Shown here: positions 7,902 through 16,341 of the stretch, piece after piece
Layout: each line of letters begins with the position of its first letter
Position numbering within the stretch: position 1 is the first letter of the stretch
Origin: Rhodovibrionaceae bacterium
Lineage (GTDB): Bacteria > Pseudomonadota > Alphaproteobacteria > Kiloniellales > DSM-21159
Length of the DNA: 37,152 bases
Direction of reading: 5' to 3'
NCBI GenBank assembly: GCA_028279885.1
Contig: JANQMX010000063.1
Coordinates: 1-37,152, forward strand
Program-made: the position numbers and the translations under genes
The notes under the pieces: generated by a model
Database searches by the model: none
Seen by the model: only the letters and a program-made list of their open reading frames with translations
What the model was told of the DNA's origin: nothing

Positions 7902-8093
7902 TCAGTCGCCGCACCGGAGGCAGCGGATCTTGGTGAAGAGCGGTTTCTCGTCAGCCTCGGTCATGACGTAGTCGAGCACGATGCGCAGCGCCTTGTCCTT
8001 ATCCGGCAGGTCGTACTTGGTCGACATGTCCTCGAGCCAATCGAGCTGGTCCTCGTTGATCTCGAACTCTTCGTTGCTCTTGTCACCCGCCAT
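7902..8093 (-). CDS. Small conserved protein with C-terminal CxxC
   Basis: A 63-residue acidic protein starts at the ATG at 8093-8091, preceded by GAAAGGCGA. A helical N-terminal half (NEDQLDWLEDMSTKYDLPD) is followed by DKALRIVLDYVMTEADE. That pattern resembles a ribbon-helix-helix-like segment, in which a short linker leads into a helix of alternating hydrophobics. The protein ends in IRCLRCGD, a CxxC that could bind metal. I cannot assign a function. The frame is open upstream to 8234, but that part is low-complexity arginine-rich and looks non-coding. Confidence 0.65.
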   Translation of the reverse strand: MAGDKSNEEFEINEDQLDWLEDMSTKYDLPDKDKALRIVLDYVMTEADEKPLFTKIRCLRCGD

Positions 8094-8316
8094 TGCTCGC
8101 CTTTCTCTTCGTTCACCTGTCGCTCGGCGCCTGCCGCCTGGTCCGGGCCGCATGTTGCAAAGAGAAAATGTTACAATCAAGCGCCGCGCACGCGCCGGCG
8201 GCCTTCGGCTTGACCGCCACCAAAGATCCCACACGAAGCAATGCCAAGCAGCGGGTCTTCTTGGCTTTGCCGTTGCACCGGCAAGACACGTCCAAGACGG
8301 CCGGTATAGTTGGGTG

Positions 8317-8352
8317 TTAACTCAGTAAACGATTGTTACTGCGACAGTAAAC
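8317..8352. promoter_or_regulatory. Candidate NAD-biosynthesis operator cluster upstream of nadA
   Basis: The 363-base gap between the CxxC gene and nadA holds no other gene. It contains a cluster of alternating half-sites: GTTAACT (8316-8322), CAGTAAAC (8323-8330), TTACTG (8336-8341) and CAGTAAAC (8345-8352). TTACTG-CGA-CAGTAA is a perfect odd-centred palindrome, and CAGTAA-N7-TTACTG is another perfect inverted repeat that shares an arm with it. Alphaproteobacteria are known to regulate nadABC through dedicated repressors such as NadQ or NrtR. Assigning this site to either one is inference. Confidence 0.55.
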
Positions 8353-8456
8353 TGTGTCGGTCCGGCAATAATTCGTGACTTGCGGCACGGCAAAGCCACT
8401 CTCCTATCTTACGGGCACAAGAAGCAATCCGACCGCGTTTTCCGACCGGAGGCGAA

Positions 8457-9464
8457 ATGACGCTGCTGAGTTACACCGACGAAGTCGCCGCTGCGACCGC
8501 GCCCCTCTACGAGCGGGTTCGCCGCGTGATCCCCGAGATCGAATGGCCCGCCCATGCGCCCTACGTCGCCGAGATCAACCGCTTGAAGCAAGAGCGCAAT
8601 GCCATCGTCCTGGCGCACAACTATCAGACGCCGGAGATCTTTCACTGCGTCGCCGACATCGTCGGCGACTCTCTGGCCCTGGCCCGCAGCGCCGCGGACA
8701 CCGATGCCGAGGTTATCGTGCTGGCCGGCGTCCACTTCATGGCGGAGACGGCGAAGCTGCTCAACCCGGACAAGACCGTTCTCATCCCCGATCTCGGCGC
8801 CGGCTGCTCGCTGGCCAGCTCCATCACCGGTGCCGACATACGCGCCTTGAAGGCCAAGTACCCCGGCCGGCCCGTGGTGAGCTACGTCAACACCACCGCG
8901 GACGTGAAGGCCGAGACGGATGTCTGCTGCACCTCCGGCAACGCCGTCGCCGTGGTCGAATCGCTAGGCGTCGATGAGGTCATCTTTCTGCCCGACGAGT
9001 ATCTCGCGAGCTACGTCGCCAAGCAGACCGACGTGAAGATCATCTCCTGGAACGGCCGCTGCGAGGTGCACGAGCGCTTCTCGCCGCGCGAGATCGAGGC
9101 CTACCGAGAGGGCTACGACGACGTGGTCGTCATCGCCCACCCGGAATGTCCCCCGGACGTGCAGGAGGCGGTCGATTTCGTTGGCTCGACAGCGCAGATG
9201 ATCAACTTCGTGCATGAGCGCAAGCCCGAGCGGGTGCTGATGCTGACCGAGTGCTCCATGAGCGACAACGTGGCAGCCGAAGTTGAAGAGGTCGAGTTCG
9301 TGCGGCCCTGCAATCTCTGCCCGCACATGAAGACGATCACCCTGCCAAAGATTCTTGAGTCTCTGCAGACCTTGGAGCCTCGCGTGGAGATCCCGGCGGA
9401 GATGGCCGAGCGTGCCCGCCTTTCGGTCGAGCGCATGCTGGCGATCGGCCGACCCAAGCAGTGA
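8457..9464 (+). CDS. nadA: Quinolinate synthase NadA
   Basis: The 335-residue enzyme condenses iminoaspartate with dihydroxyacetone phosphate to form quinolinate, using a [4Fe-4S] cluster. Diagnostic motifs are [63 protein letters not shown] and the terminal [13 protein letters not shown]. Cysteines in GAGCSLA, HPECP and CNLCPHMK occupy the expected cluster positions. GGAGGCGA sits just before the ATG. The stop overlaps the nadB GTG by 4 bases, so translation is probably coupled. Confidence 0.97.
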   Translation: MTLLSYTDEVAAATAPLYERVRRVIPEIEWPAHAPYVAEINRLKQERNAIVLAHNYQTPEIFHCVADIVGDSLALARSAADTDAEVIVLAGVHFMAETAKLLNPDKTVLIPDLGAGCSLASSITGADIRALKAKYPGRPVVSYVNTTADVKAETDVCCTSGNAVAVVESLGVDEVIFLPDEYLASYVAKQTDVKIISWNGRCEVHERFSPREIEAYREGYDDVVVIAHPECPPDVQEAVDFVGSTAQMINFVHERKPERVLMLTECSMSDNVAAEVEEVEFVRPCNLCPHMKTITLPKILESLQTLEPRVEIPAEMAERARLSVERMLAIGRPKQ

Positions 9465-11110
9465 CAGAACGCACGACAGACGACAGGCAGGGCGGCGCGG
9501 ACGCCGACGTCATCGTTCTCGGCTCGGGCTTGGCGGGACTGACAACGGCCCTTGCGCTGGCGCCGCTGCGCGTGCTGCTGGTCACCAAGACGCCGTCGCT
9601 CTATGGCGGCTCAAGCCTGCTGGCACAGGGCGGCATCGCCGCCTGCGTATCCGAGGACGACAGCACCGCCGAGCACGCCGCCGACACCGTGATGGCCGGC
9701 GCGGGCCTGTGCAATGCCGAGGTCGCCCAAGGCGTCACGGCAGAGGGCCCCGACGCGGTCGCCTTCCTGGAACGCCACGGCGTCATCTTCGACCGCGATG
9801 CGACGGGCTGCCTGCTGCTCGGCATCGAGGGCGCGCACGGCAAGCACCGCATTCTCCATGCCGGCGGCGACGCGGCCGGCCGGCACGTGATCGCGGCCTT
9901 GGCCAAAGCGGTTCAGGACGCCGAGCACATCACCCTTCACAACAGCACGATGGCTGTCGATCTCGCTTTTGGACAGGGCTCGCTGTGCGGGCTCTGGGCT
10001 GTGGGGGCCGACGCCGTCTGCCGCCCTTTTCGGTCGCCAGCCCTGGTGCTGGCGACCGGCGGCAGCGGTGCCCTTTGGCCGGCAACCAGCAACCCGCCCG
10101 AAGCCACGGCGGATGGCCTGGCCATGGCGGCCCGCCAAGCTGCTGTGCTGGCCGATCTGGAGTTCGCCCAGTTCCATCCCACCACGCTGCTGACCGATCA
10201 GGCCGCCTCCGGGCGCCTGCCGCTGTTGAGCGAAGCGCTGCGCGGCGCCGGTGCCCTGCTGGTGGACGGCGACGGCCGTCGCTTCATGGTCGACGAGCAC
10301 CCCTTGGCCGAGCTTGCGCCGCGCGACGTGGTGGCCCGCGCCGTCTGGCGGCGGCGCCAGCGCGGCGAAGACATCCGTCTCGACCTGCGCCCCGCGCTCG
10401 CCAAGCGTGGCGTGAGCGGCTTCCCGCAGGCGGTGGCGGCTTGCCGCGCGGCCGGCTTCGACCCCATGGCAGAGGCGGTGCCGGTGACCCCGGCGCTGCA
10501 CTATCACATGGGCGGCGTCCTGACAGACGCGCGCGGCCGCAGCAGCCTGCCCGGCCTCTGGGCCTGCGGCGAGGTCGCGACGACCGGCCTGCACGGCGCC
10601 AACCGCCTGGCCAGCAACTCTCTGTTGGAGGCCGTCGTCTTCGGCCGGCGGGTCGCAGAGGACATCCTCTCCAGCGAGCGGCACGACGTGCTCGAAAGCG
10701 ATCTTCCCGTCCCCGAACTTCCGGCGCGCGGCGCAAGCACGCTCTGCCTAGAGCTGCAGTCCGCGCTCCGCGCGCTCATGGGGCAGGCACTCGGTGTCGA
10801 GCGCTCGGCGCCCGAGCTGGAAGCCGCCATAGCCCGCCTGCAGGAGCTTCAAGACCGTCTGCCGGCGCCATTGCCGGGCCGAGAGAGCGCGGCGGATGCC
10901 GCCGAAATCAGAACCTGGCTGGAAACCCGCAACATGCTGCTCACGGCACGCCTCATCGCGCTGGCAGCTCTGCAGCGCGAAGAAAGCCGGGGTGCCCATT
11001 TCCGCCGCGACTTCCCCATGACCCGAGAGAGCTGGTCGCACCATATCGCCCTGACCCTCTCCGACCTCACGGCAAGCAACGAAGGGCCGCCGCTCTATGC
11101 CTCTGGATAA
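9461..11110 (+). CDS. nadB: L-aspartate oxidase NadB
   Basis: The 549-residue flavoprotein oxidises L-aspartate to iminoaspartate, the substrate of NadA. The N-terminal FAD motif is [28 protein letters not shown] and HTAD-region equivalents are present. The succinate-dehydrogenase-like blocks [42 protein letters not shown] are intact. It uses a GTG start (9461) that overlaps the nadA stop, and its 3' end overlaps nadC by 14 bases. The length is normal for the family. Confidence 0.96.
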   Translation: MTERTTDDRQGGADADVIVLGSGLAGLTTALALAPLRVLLVTKTPSLYGGSSLLAQGGIAACVSEDDSTAEHAADTVMAGAGLCNAEVAQGVTAEGPDAVAFLERHGVIFDRDATGCLLLGIEGAHGKHRILHAGGDAAGRHVIAALAKAVQDAEHITLHNSTMAVDLAFGQGSLCGLWAVGADAVCRPFRSPALVLATGGSGALWPATSNPPEATADGLAMAARQAAVLADLEFAQFHPTTLLTDQAASGRLPLLSEALRGAGALLVDGDGRRFMVDEHPLAELAPRDVVARAVWRRRQRGEDIRLDLRPALAKRGVSGFPQAVAACRAAGFDPMAEAVPVTPALHYHMGGVLTDARGRSSLPGLWACGEVATTGLHGANRLASNSLLEAVVFGRRVAEDILSSERHDVLESDLPVPELPARGASTLCLELQSALRALMGQALGVERSAPELEAAIARLQELQDRLPAPLPGRESAADAAEIRTWLETRNMLLTARLIALAALQREESRGAHFRRDFPMTRESWSHHIALTLSDLTASNEGPPLYASG

Positions 11111-12002
11111 CATAGCGATGCCTGGCAACACGAAGAGCGAGGCGCAACAGGCGCCGCCCTTTCCCCCCTGGCTTCTGGTCCAGCCAATCCTGGAGGGCGC
11201 GCTGCGCGAAGACCTCGGCGGGCGCGGCGACATCACCAGCGACAGCGTGGTCCCCCCGGGCGCGACGGCGCAAGCCCTGCTGCGGGCTCGGCGCGACGGC
11301 TGCATCGCCGGGCTTCCGGCAGCGCTGGCCACCTTCCGCATGCTGAACGAAGGCCTGACGCTCGAAGCCAAGGTGGCCGACGGTCAGCGGGTCAAGGCAG
11401 GCGAGGTGCTGGCGCGCATCGACGGTCAGGCACGCGCCATTCTCACGGCCGAGCGCACCGCGCTCAATCTGCTCTGCCATCTCTCGGGGATTGCGACAGC
11501 CACCGCAGCGGCGGTCGATGCCACGGCCGGAACCTTCGCCAAGATCGTCTGTACCCGTAAGACCACGCCGGGCCTGCGCGTGCTGGAGAAGTACGCGGTT
11601 GCCGCCGGCGGCGGCAGCAATCACCGCTTCGGGCTCGATGATGCCGTGATGATCAAGGACAACCACATCGTCGCGGCCGGCGGTCTTGCCAAGGCCTTCG
11701 CGCGCGCCAAGCACCACGCCGGCCATATGATCAAGATCGAGGTGGAGGTCGATACTCTGGAGCAGCTCGACGAGCTGCTGCCCCTCGGCGCGGATGCGGT
11801 GCTGCTCGACAACATGCCGCCCGAGGTGCTGCGTCAGGCGGTCGAGAAGGTGGCCGGGCGCATGATCACGGAAGCCTCCGGTGGCATCACGCCGGAGCGT
11901 ATCGCTGCTGTCGCCGCCAGCGGCGTCGATCTCATCTCCCTAGGCTGGCTGACCCACAGCGCGCCCATTCTCGACATCGGGCTCGACTTCGAGACGCGCT
12001 AA
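11097..12002 (+). CDS. nadC: Nicotinate-nucleotide pyrophosphorylase (carboxylating) NadC
   Basis: The 301-residue quinolinate phosphoribosyltransferase converts quinolinate and PRPP to nicotinate mononucleotide. Motifs seen are REDLGGRGDITS near the N-terminus, ERTALNLLCHLSGIAT, CTRKTTPGLR (PRPP and quinolinate contacts), GGGSNHRFGL, IKDNHI, and the C-terminal EASGGI...SGVDLISLGWLTHS. The start at 11097 lies inside the end of nadB; an in-frame ATG at 11118 is an alternative. It completes the nadABC operon. Confidence 0.96.
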   Translation: MPLDNIAMPGNTKSEAQQAPPFPPWLLVQPILEGALREDLGGRGDITSDSVVPPGATAQALLRARRDGCIAGLPAALATFRMLNEGLTLEAKVADGQRVKAGEVLARIDGQARAILTAERTALNLLCHLSGIATATAAAVDATAGTFAKIVCTRKTTPGLRVLEKYAVAAGGGSNHRFGLDDAVMIKDNHIVAAGGLAKAFARAKHHAGHMIKIEVEVDTLEQLDELLPLGADAVLLDNMPPEVLRQAVEKVAGRMITEASGGITPERIAAVAASGVDLISLGWLTHSAPILDIGLDFETR

Positions 12003-12053
12003 AGTCCGGCCTGGGCAGAGCTCGGCATCAGCCGTCTCTCCAGGAATGTCACC

Positions 12054-12192
12054 CTTGGGCGAGCCGCACAGCGGCGAGTTCCGAGGGCTCGCGTTAGCGA
12101 GGTGCGCAGCAGCGGGAAAGTTCCGTGCGGGCCGATGAGTGGATGCTCGGAACTCGGCCCTGGGCCTAACGGCCCAGTGGGCCTCGCCCAAG
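12054..12192. repeat. Nested inverted-repeat element between nadC and the downstream convergent gene
   Basis: The 229-base gap after nadC contains several nested perfect palindromic pairs. CTTGGGCGAG (12054-12063) pairs with CTCGCCCAAG (12183-12192). CGAGTTCCGAG (12075-12085) pairs with CTCGGAACTCG (12146-12156). Local hairpins are CTCGC-GTTA-GCGAG (12088-12101) and CTGGGCC-TAAC-GGCCCAG (12160-12177). Together they draw a multi-branched cloverleaf-like fold about 140 bases long. It has no long T-run, so it is not a standard terminator. It could be a dispersed palindromic repeat unit or a structured RNA. I see no gene in it. Confidence 0.6.
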
Positions 12193-12231
12193 CATGACAA
12201 CCAGGGCACTTTCCGATCGTAAGGAAGAGCC

Positions 12232-12870
12232 TCAAGCCTTCGGTGTTTCGAAGGTGTGGTCCCGTTCCCACTCCAGGTGGTGGGCGACGAAGCTCAAGCG
12301 GTCCTGGCCATAGAACATCTCGTCGTCGACGACGTAAGTCGGCGCCCCGATCACCCCGCGCTCGATGGCTTCGCGGTTGTTCTCCTGGATGAGCGCCTTG
12401 GCCGCGGGCTCGACCGCGGCTGCCGTCAGCTTGGCCCCGTCGAGGCCGTGCTCGTCGCAGATCGCCGCGACCACCTCCTGCTTGCCGATATCGCGGTCAA
12501 AGCGCCAGAGGGCCTCGACGATGGCGAAGGCTAGGCTGTCGAGATCGTTCTGGGGCAGGTCTGCCAGGATGGCGGCGGCCATGGTGCCGGCCGGATAGTC
12601 CATGGGGCCGTAGTGGTGCGACGGATCCGCCAGGATGGGAATGCCGCGATGAGCGCCCCAGCGCAGCATGTCCTGCGTTGCCTGCTCCAGGCGGGCCGGG
12701 TGGCGGTCTTGAAAGGGAATCCCACCGGTGGCGGGCACCACGGTGCCGAGCAGGATAGGCTTGTGCACAAGGCGACAGTTGTGCTTGCGGGATAGCTGCA
12801 CGATCTCCTGGTGGCCGAGGTAGGTGAAGGAAGAACGGACAGAGTAGAAATATTCGATCTCAGCGGTCAT
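12232..12870 (-). CDS. 2-hydroxychromene-2-carboxylate isomerase-like protein (DsbA fold)
   Basis: The ~212-residue thioredoxin-fold protein is of the HCCA isomerase/kappa-class GST type (DSBA-like domain). It starts IEYFYSVRSSFTYLGH, where a serine region replaces the CxxC of true DsbA. It also has KPILLGTVVPATGG and ends with RGVIGAPTYVVDDEMFYGQDRL, the cis-proline segment and substrate pocket of this family. Members act in glutathione-dependent aromatic catabolism, but many are uncharacterised, and no other aromatic-degradation genes are nearby. The ATG at 12870-12868 is preferred; a TTG five codons upstream is possible. Confidence 0.85.
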   Translation of the reverse strand: MTAEIEYFYSVRSSFTYLGHQEIVQLSRKHNCRLVHKPILLGTVVPATGGIPFQDRHPARLEQATQDMLRWGAHRGIPILADPSHHYGPMDYPAGTMAAAILADLPQNDLDSLAFAIVEALWRFDRDIGKQEVVAAICDEHGLDGAKLTAAAVEPAAKALIQENNREAIERGVIGAPTYVVDDEMFYGQDRLSFVAHHLEWERDHTFETPKA

Positions 12871-12910
12871 CTTATCATCTCGCAATCACACGTGGGGGCA
12901 GCAGAGGGTG

Positions 12911-13579
12911 ATGGAGAAACGGTCCAACGTCCAGAGCGTGCAGGTCTGGGACATACCCACGCGGCTCTTCCATTGGCTGCTGGTCCTGCTCATTGCCTTC
13001 TCGTGGTATACTGGCACGGAAGGCATCATGGAATGGCACATGCGCTCAGGCTACGCCATCCTGACGCTTGTTATCTTCCGTTTGCTCTGGGGCCTTTTCG
13101 GCTCTCAGACCGCACGCTTCGCGCAGTTCGTCAAAGGCCCGAAAGCCGTCTTGGCCTATGCTCGTGCCCTGCTCACCGGCCATCCGCCGCATCCGCTCGG
13201 GCACAATCCGCTCGGCACGTTGATGATACTCGCGCTGCTGCTGCTCGTCGGCGTCCAGGCGAGCACAGGTCTCTTCGCCAACGACGACATCTTCACTGAC
13301 GGCCCCCTGACCCATCTCGTCAGCAAGGAGACATCCGACGAGCTGACGGTCATCCACAAGACCGTCTTCGACCTCTTGCTCGCCTTTGCGGCCGTTCACA
13401 TAACGGCCAACCTCATCTACCGCTTCCTGCTGAAGCAGGACCTCATCACGCCCATGATCACCGGGCGCACGACGGCCTCGCCGGGACAGGCGGCACCCCG
13501 CCTGCGCAACCCGCTCCTCGCCCTCGCCCTGCTGTGCGTCGCGGCCGGGGCCGTCTACTGGGTGGTCACCCGGCTTTAG
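12911..13579 (+). CDS. Cytochrome b561-type di-heme membrane protein
   Basis: The 222-residue protein has four main transmembrane helices plus a short C-terminal helix. It matches the bacterial cytochrome b561/Ni-Fe-hydrogenase b-type superfamily. Candidate axial heme ligands are His in RLFHWLL, MEWHMRSG, TVIHKTVF and AAVHITANL. Such proteins shuttle electrons between quinol and periplasmic acceptors. It converges on a class II cytochrome c gene with only 12 bases between them, a frequent neighbour pair, which suggests that cytochrome is a partner (inference). AGAGG precedes adjacent GTG (12908) and ATG (12911) codons; ATG is used here. Confidence 0.85.
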   Translation: MEKRSNVQSVQVWDIPTRLFHWLLVLLIAFSWYTGTEGIMEWHMRSGYAILTLVIFRLLWGLFGSQTARFAQFVKGPKAVLAYARALLTGHPPHPLGHNPLGTLMILALLLLVGVQASTGLFANDDIFTDGPLTHLVSKETSDELTVIHKTVFDLLLAFAAVHITANLIYRFLLKQDLITPMITGRTTASPGQAAPRLRNPLLALALLCVAAGAVYWVVTRL

Positions 13580-13591
13580 ACGTCAGCGCTG

Positions 13592-14056
13592 CTACTTGCT
13601 GCGAAAGTCGTCGTGACAGTCCTTGCAGGCCTTGCCCAGCGCGCCGATCTGGCCCCGCAGCCCATCCATGTCGCCGGCCTCGGCCATGCTCGCCAGCTTG
13701 TTCGCCTCCTCCGTGAAGGTCTGCATGCCTTCCTCGAAGTCATCCCAGTCGCTCCAGACCTTACCCAGCGCGGTGGTCTTCTCCCGGCCCTGACCGTCGG
13801 TGTTCTGGCGGAAGGCGGCCAACGACAGCTCAGACGTCTCCGCCAGCATCTGGGCATGAGCGGCCAGAGCCTCCGCGTGCTCGACCTCACCCTTGGCGAT
13901 CATGACCAACGCGGACATGTTCCCGCCGACCACCGACATGACGGCCTTGCGGTACTTGATGGCATTGTCCGGCTCTGCCTCGGCTGCTGCCAATCCGATG
14001 AGCGACAGCGCGGCCAGCACGCCGGCCAAGGAGAATACGGTGAGCCTACGGATCAT
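13592..14056 (-). CDS. Class II cytochrome c (c'/c556 type)
   Basis: The 154-residue periplasmic c-type cytochrome has a signal peptide (FSLAGVLAALSLIGLAAA, cleavage near AEA), a four-helix bundle region, and a single C-terminal heme site CKDCH. The heme site at the C-terminus and the MxxVGGNM segment after the N-terminal RKAVM are typical of cytochrome c' or c556. The five- or six-coordinate state cannot be decided safely. It lies tail to tail with the cytochrome b561 gene. Confidence 0.9.
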   Translation of the reverse strand: MIRRLTVFSLAGVLAALSLIGLAAAEAEPDNAIKYRKAVMSVVGGNMSALVMIAKGEVEHAEALAAHAQMLAETSELSLAAFRQNTDGQGREKTTALGKVWSDWDDFEEGMQTFTEEANKLASMAEAGDMDGLRGQIGALGKACKDCHDDFRSK

Positions 14057-14161
14057 GTCGTTTTCCTTCTTCCTCTGGTTGATCGTGTTTTTTGTTAGCT
14101 TAGCGACGGACGCGCCGCGGGGTGGGTTTTACTTTGGTGAAACATGGAATGCGGCCATCCA

Positions 14162-14548
14162 CTAGCGGGGCAAGAGTTCGCCGAGCCAGAGGTCGCCACC
14201 CTCCTGCGGCTCCCAGCTGATGCTGTCGCCATCCTGCCGCATCCGGTAGCAATCCCAGCGCTCGCTCGGCGGCCAGAGGGAGCAATAAAGCCCGCCTTCG
14301 GCATCGCTACGCGCCGCCCAGCGGCCCGGCGACTCGCGGCCCGACTGGCTGAAAATCGTGGCACCTCCGGCGGAGAAGCTTTGCCGCCACTCGACGCCAT
14401 CCTGATTACCCCGGACGACGCGGTCCGACAGCACAGCCTCGATCTGCTCGGCCGAGAGGTAGTCGTCGGCGGCAAGCGCCCCTGAGGCGAAAACCGAAAG
14501 GCAAAGCAATGCCGGAAGGAAAACGCGACGCAAGGCTATTCCGGCCAT
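14162..14548 (-). CDS. Small secreted protein of unknown function
   Basis: The 128-residue product begins with a Sec signal peptide (ALRRVFLPALLCLSVFASGALA, cleaved before ADDYLS). The mature part has the pattern LYCSLWPPSERWDCYRM, in which two cysteines probably form a disulfide, preceded by a beta-rich FSAGGATIFSQSG segment and GRWAARSD. I recognise the pattern from small periplasmic proteins of alphaproteobacteria but know no function. The ATG at 14548 is chosen for its GAGGGGG ribosome site and the signal peptide, although the frame is open to 14746. Confidence 0.7.
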   Translation of the reverse strand: MAGIALRRVFLPALLCLSVFASGALAADDYLSAEQIEAVLSDRVVRGNQDGVEWRQSFSAGGATIFSQSGRESPGRWAARSDAEGGLYCSLWPPSERWDCYRMRQDGDSISWEPQEGGDLWLGELLPR

Positions 14549-14680
14549 GGTCGTCCAGCCCCCTCTATGAATCCTCAAGCAGCACGCTAGCACGCTGACC
14601 GACGGAGCCAAAATCTCGATTCCTTGAACCGGCCGCGTGAAGAACGGCATAAGCCTTCTGTAGAATGGGAGACCGAGCGG

Positions 14681-15916
14681 ATGACACCCTTGCAGATCGC
14701 CAGCTTGCTGGTCTGCCTCGCCGCCTTTCTCGGCGTGGTCAATCACTTCCTCCTGCGCTTGCCATCAGCCATCGGCTTGGTGGTGACCGGCCTGGTCGCG
14801 GCGCTTGGGATCATCGGCCTTGACGAGCTCTTTCCGGCCCTGACCATTGAAGAGACCGTGCGCCGCCTGGTGCTGGAGATCGATTTCTCCGACGCGCTTC
14901 TCGAAGGCATGCTGGGCTTTCTGCTCTTCGCCGGCGCACTGCACGTCGATCTGGAGACCCTGCGGCAGCAGAAATGGGTGGTTGCCTTGACCGCCTCCAT
15001 CGGCGTGCTGATATCGACCGCCCTGGTCGCGGCCGGCTTCGGCTGGCTGGCCGGCGCGCCGCTGCTCATCGCCTTGGTGTTCGGGGCCTTGATCTCTCCC
15101 ACCGATCCGGTCGCCGTGCTCGGCATCCTCAAGTCGGCACAGGTGCCCAAGTCCCTGGAAGTCAAAATCGCCGGCGAAAGCCTGTTCAACGACGGCGTCG
15201 CCTATGTGGTCTTCCTCATCCTGGTCGCCCTCGCCTTCGGGCAAGGCCATGGCGAGGCGCCGACCGGCGCCGTCGATATCCTGGAACTCTTCGTGCTGGA
15301 GGTTGGCGGCGGCGCCATCCTGGGCGGTGCCGCCGGCTGGCTGGTCTTCCAGGCCATGCGGCGCATCGACGACTATGCGCTGGAGGTTCTGCTCACTCTC
15401 GCCCTGGTCATGAGGCTCTATGCCCTGACCAGCGCCTTGCACATGAGCGGACCCATCGCCGTGGTCATCGCCGGACTTTTCATCGGCAACACCGGCGTGC
15501 GCTTCGGGATGAGCGAGACGACGCGGCAGCACGTCGACGCCTTCTGGCGCCTAGTCGACGAGATCTTGAACGCAGTTCTTTTTCTGCTGATCGGGCTTGA
15601 GGTCTTCGCCCTGGCCTTGCGCATGGACTGGCTGCAGCTTGGCCTGGTGATGATCCCGCTGGTCATCGCCGCGCGCTTTGTCGCCGTGCTCACAACCGTC
15701 AGCCTGCTGCGCTTTCGCCGCGAGTTCACCGAGGGCGCCGTGCCGATCATGACCTGGGGCGGGCTGCGCGGCGGCATTTCCGTCGCCTTGGCGCTGTCCT
15801 TGCCGGACAGCGAATGGAAGCCGCTGATCCTGACCGTCACCTACGTGGTGGTGATCTTCTCGATCGTCGTTCAGGGCCTCACCGTTCGCGCCGTGGCGCG
15901 CCACTTCCTGGGTTAA
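14681..15916 (+). CDS. CPA1-family Na+/H+ antiporter (NhaP type)
   Basis: The 411-residue antiporter has about 12 transmembrane helices. The family motifs are LLFAGALHVDLE, ALISPTDPVAVLGILK, and AGESLFNDGVAYVVFLILVA with the conserved acidic residue in the ND pair. The C-terminal TWGGLRGGISVALALSLP also matches. It lacks the long cytoplasmic C-terminal domain of some NhaP2 proteins. The ATG at 14681 follows GGGAG. It would exchange cytoplasmic Na+ or K+ for protons. Its 3' third is overlapped on the other strand by an extended open frame (see 15551-16207). Confidence 0.92.
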   Translation: MTPLQIASLLVCLAAFLGVVNHFLLRLPSAIGLVVTGLVAALGIIGLDELFPALTIEETVRRLVLEIDFSDALLEGMLGFLLFAGALHVDLETLRQQKWVVALTASIGVLISTALVAAGFGWLAGAPLLIALVFGALISPTDPVAVLGILKSAQVPKSLEVKIAGESLFNDGVAYVVFLILVALAFGQGHGEAPTGAVDILELFVLEVGGGAILGGAAGWLVFQAMRRIDDYALEVLLTLALVMRLYALTSALHMSGPIAVVIAGLFIGNTGVRFGMSETTRQHVDAFWRLVDEILNAVLFLLIGLEVFALALRMDWLQLGLVMIPLVIAARFVAVLTTVSLLRFRREFTEGAVPIMTWGGLRGGISVALALSLPDSEWKPLILTVTYVVVIFSIVVQGLTVRAVARHFLG

Positions 15917-16207
15917 CGGCCGCCAGGGCCGGCACTTGGCGAGGTGGCGCCGCACGGCGGCCGTGCGCGAGAGGGCAGCACGCAGCCTCTGCGGCAGACG
16001 AGGCTCGATGCGCAAGAGATTGCCGTCCAGCCAGTCGGAGCGCCGGCGCCTGTGCCGCAGCCAGGCTTGCGCCCGGTTGCTCGTGGTGAGCAGTAACGCA
16101 AAGCCGACAGCAAGCAGGGGAATGCCGAGCGGGATCGGCAGCGGCAAGGTAATCGCACCCGCGCCGATGCAAATCAGCGATATCACTCTGACGATAAGCG
16201 TACGCAC
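15551..16207 (-). CDS. Small two-helix membrane protein with uncertain C-terminus
   Basis: The first ~95 residues look genuine: a hydrophobic N-terminus (ISLICIGAGAITLPLPIPLG, then PLLAVGFALLL) followed by a basic segment RAQAWLRHRRRRSDWLDGNL and RLPQRLRAALSRT. This is a pattern I know from small ~100-residue membrane proteins of proteobacteria, resembling PGPGW-type proteins. Past residue ~97 the frame runs antisense through the antiporter gene to 15551 with no recognisable sequence. A stop at 15915-15913 exists in another frame, just where the gene should end. Either the stop was lost, a frameshift occurred, or there is a real antisense overlap. The trusted part is about 15917-16207. Confidence 0.5.
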   Translation of the reverse strand: MRTLIVRVISLICIGAGAITLPLPIPLGIPLLAVGFALLLTTSNRAQAWLRHRRRRSDWLDGNLLRIEPRLPQRLRAALSRTAAVRRHLAKCRPWRPLTQEVARHGANGEALNDDREDHHHVGDGQDQRLPFAVRQGQRQGDGNAAAQPAPGHDRHGALGELAAKAQQADGCEHGDKARGDDQRDHHQAKLQPVHAQGQGEDLKPDQQKKNCVQDLVD

Positions 16208-16341
16208 GACAGACTCATACTCAGTGCCCGGACCACGGCGCAGTGGCCCATCAGCTCCAAGTTAGGAAGAAAATGCGGCTATCCAATGGACTGGATGGGA
16301 CCCCACGTCATGGGTCGCTTCGCTGCCCTTTACCTTGAAGC

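Noticed and set aside
9355-11115. Plus-strand open frame of ~586 codons over nadA-nadB
   Set aside because: It is out of frame with nadB, very arginine- and alanine-rich and without family motifs. nadB is clearly the real frame.
12003-12271. Minus-strand ~90-codon frame after nadC
   Set aside because: It is explained by the nested palindromes. The translated sequence has no conserved motif and overlaps the real 12232-12870 gene.
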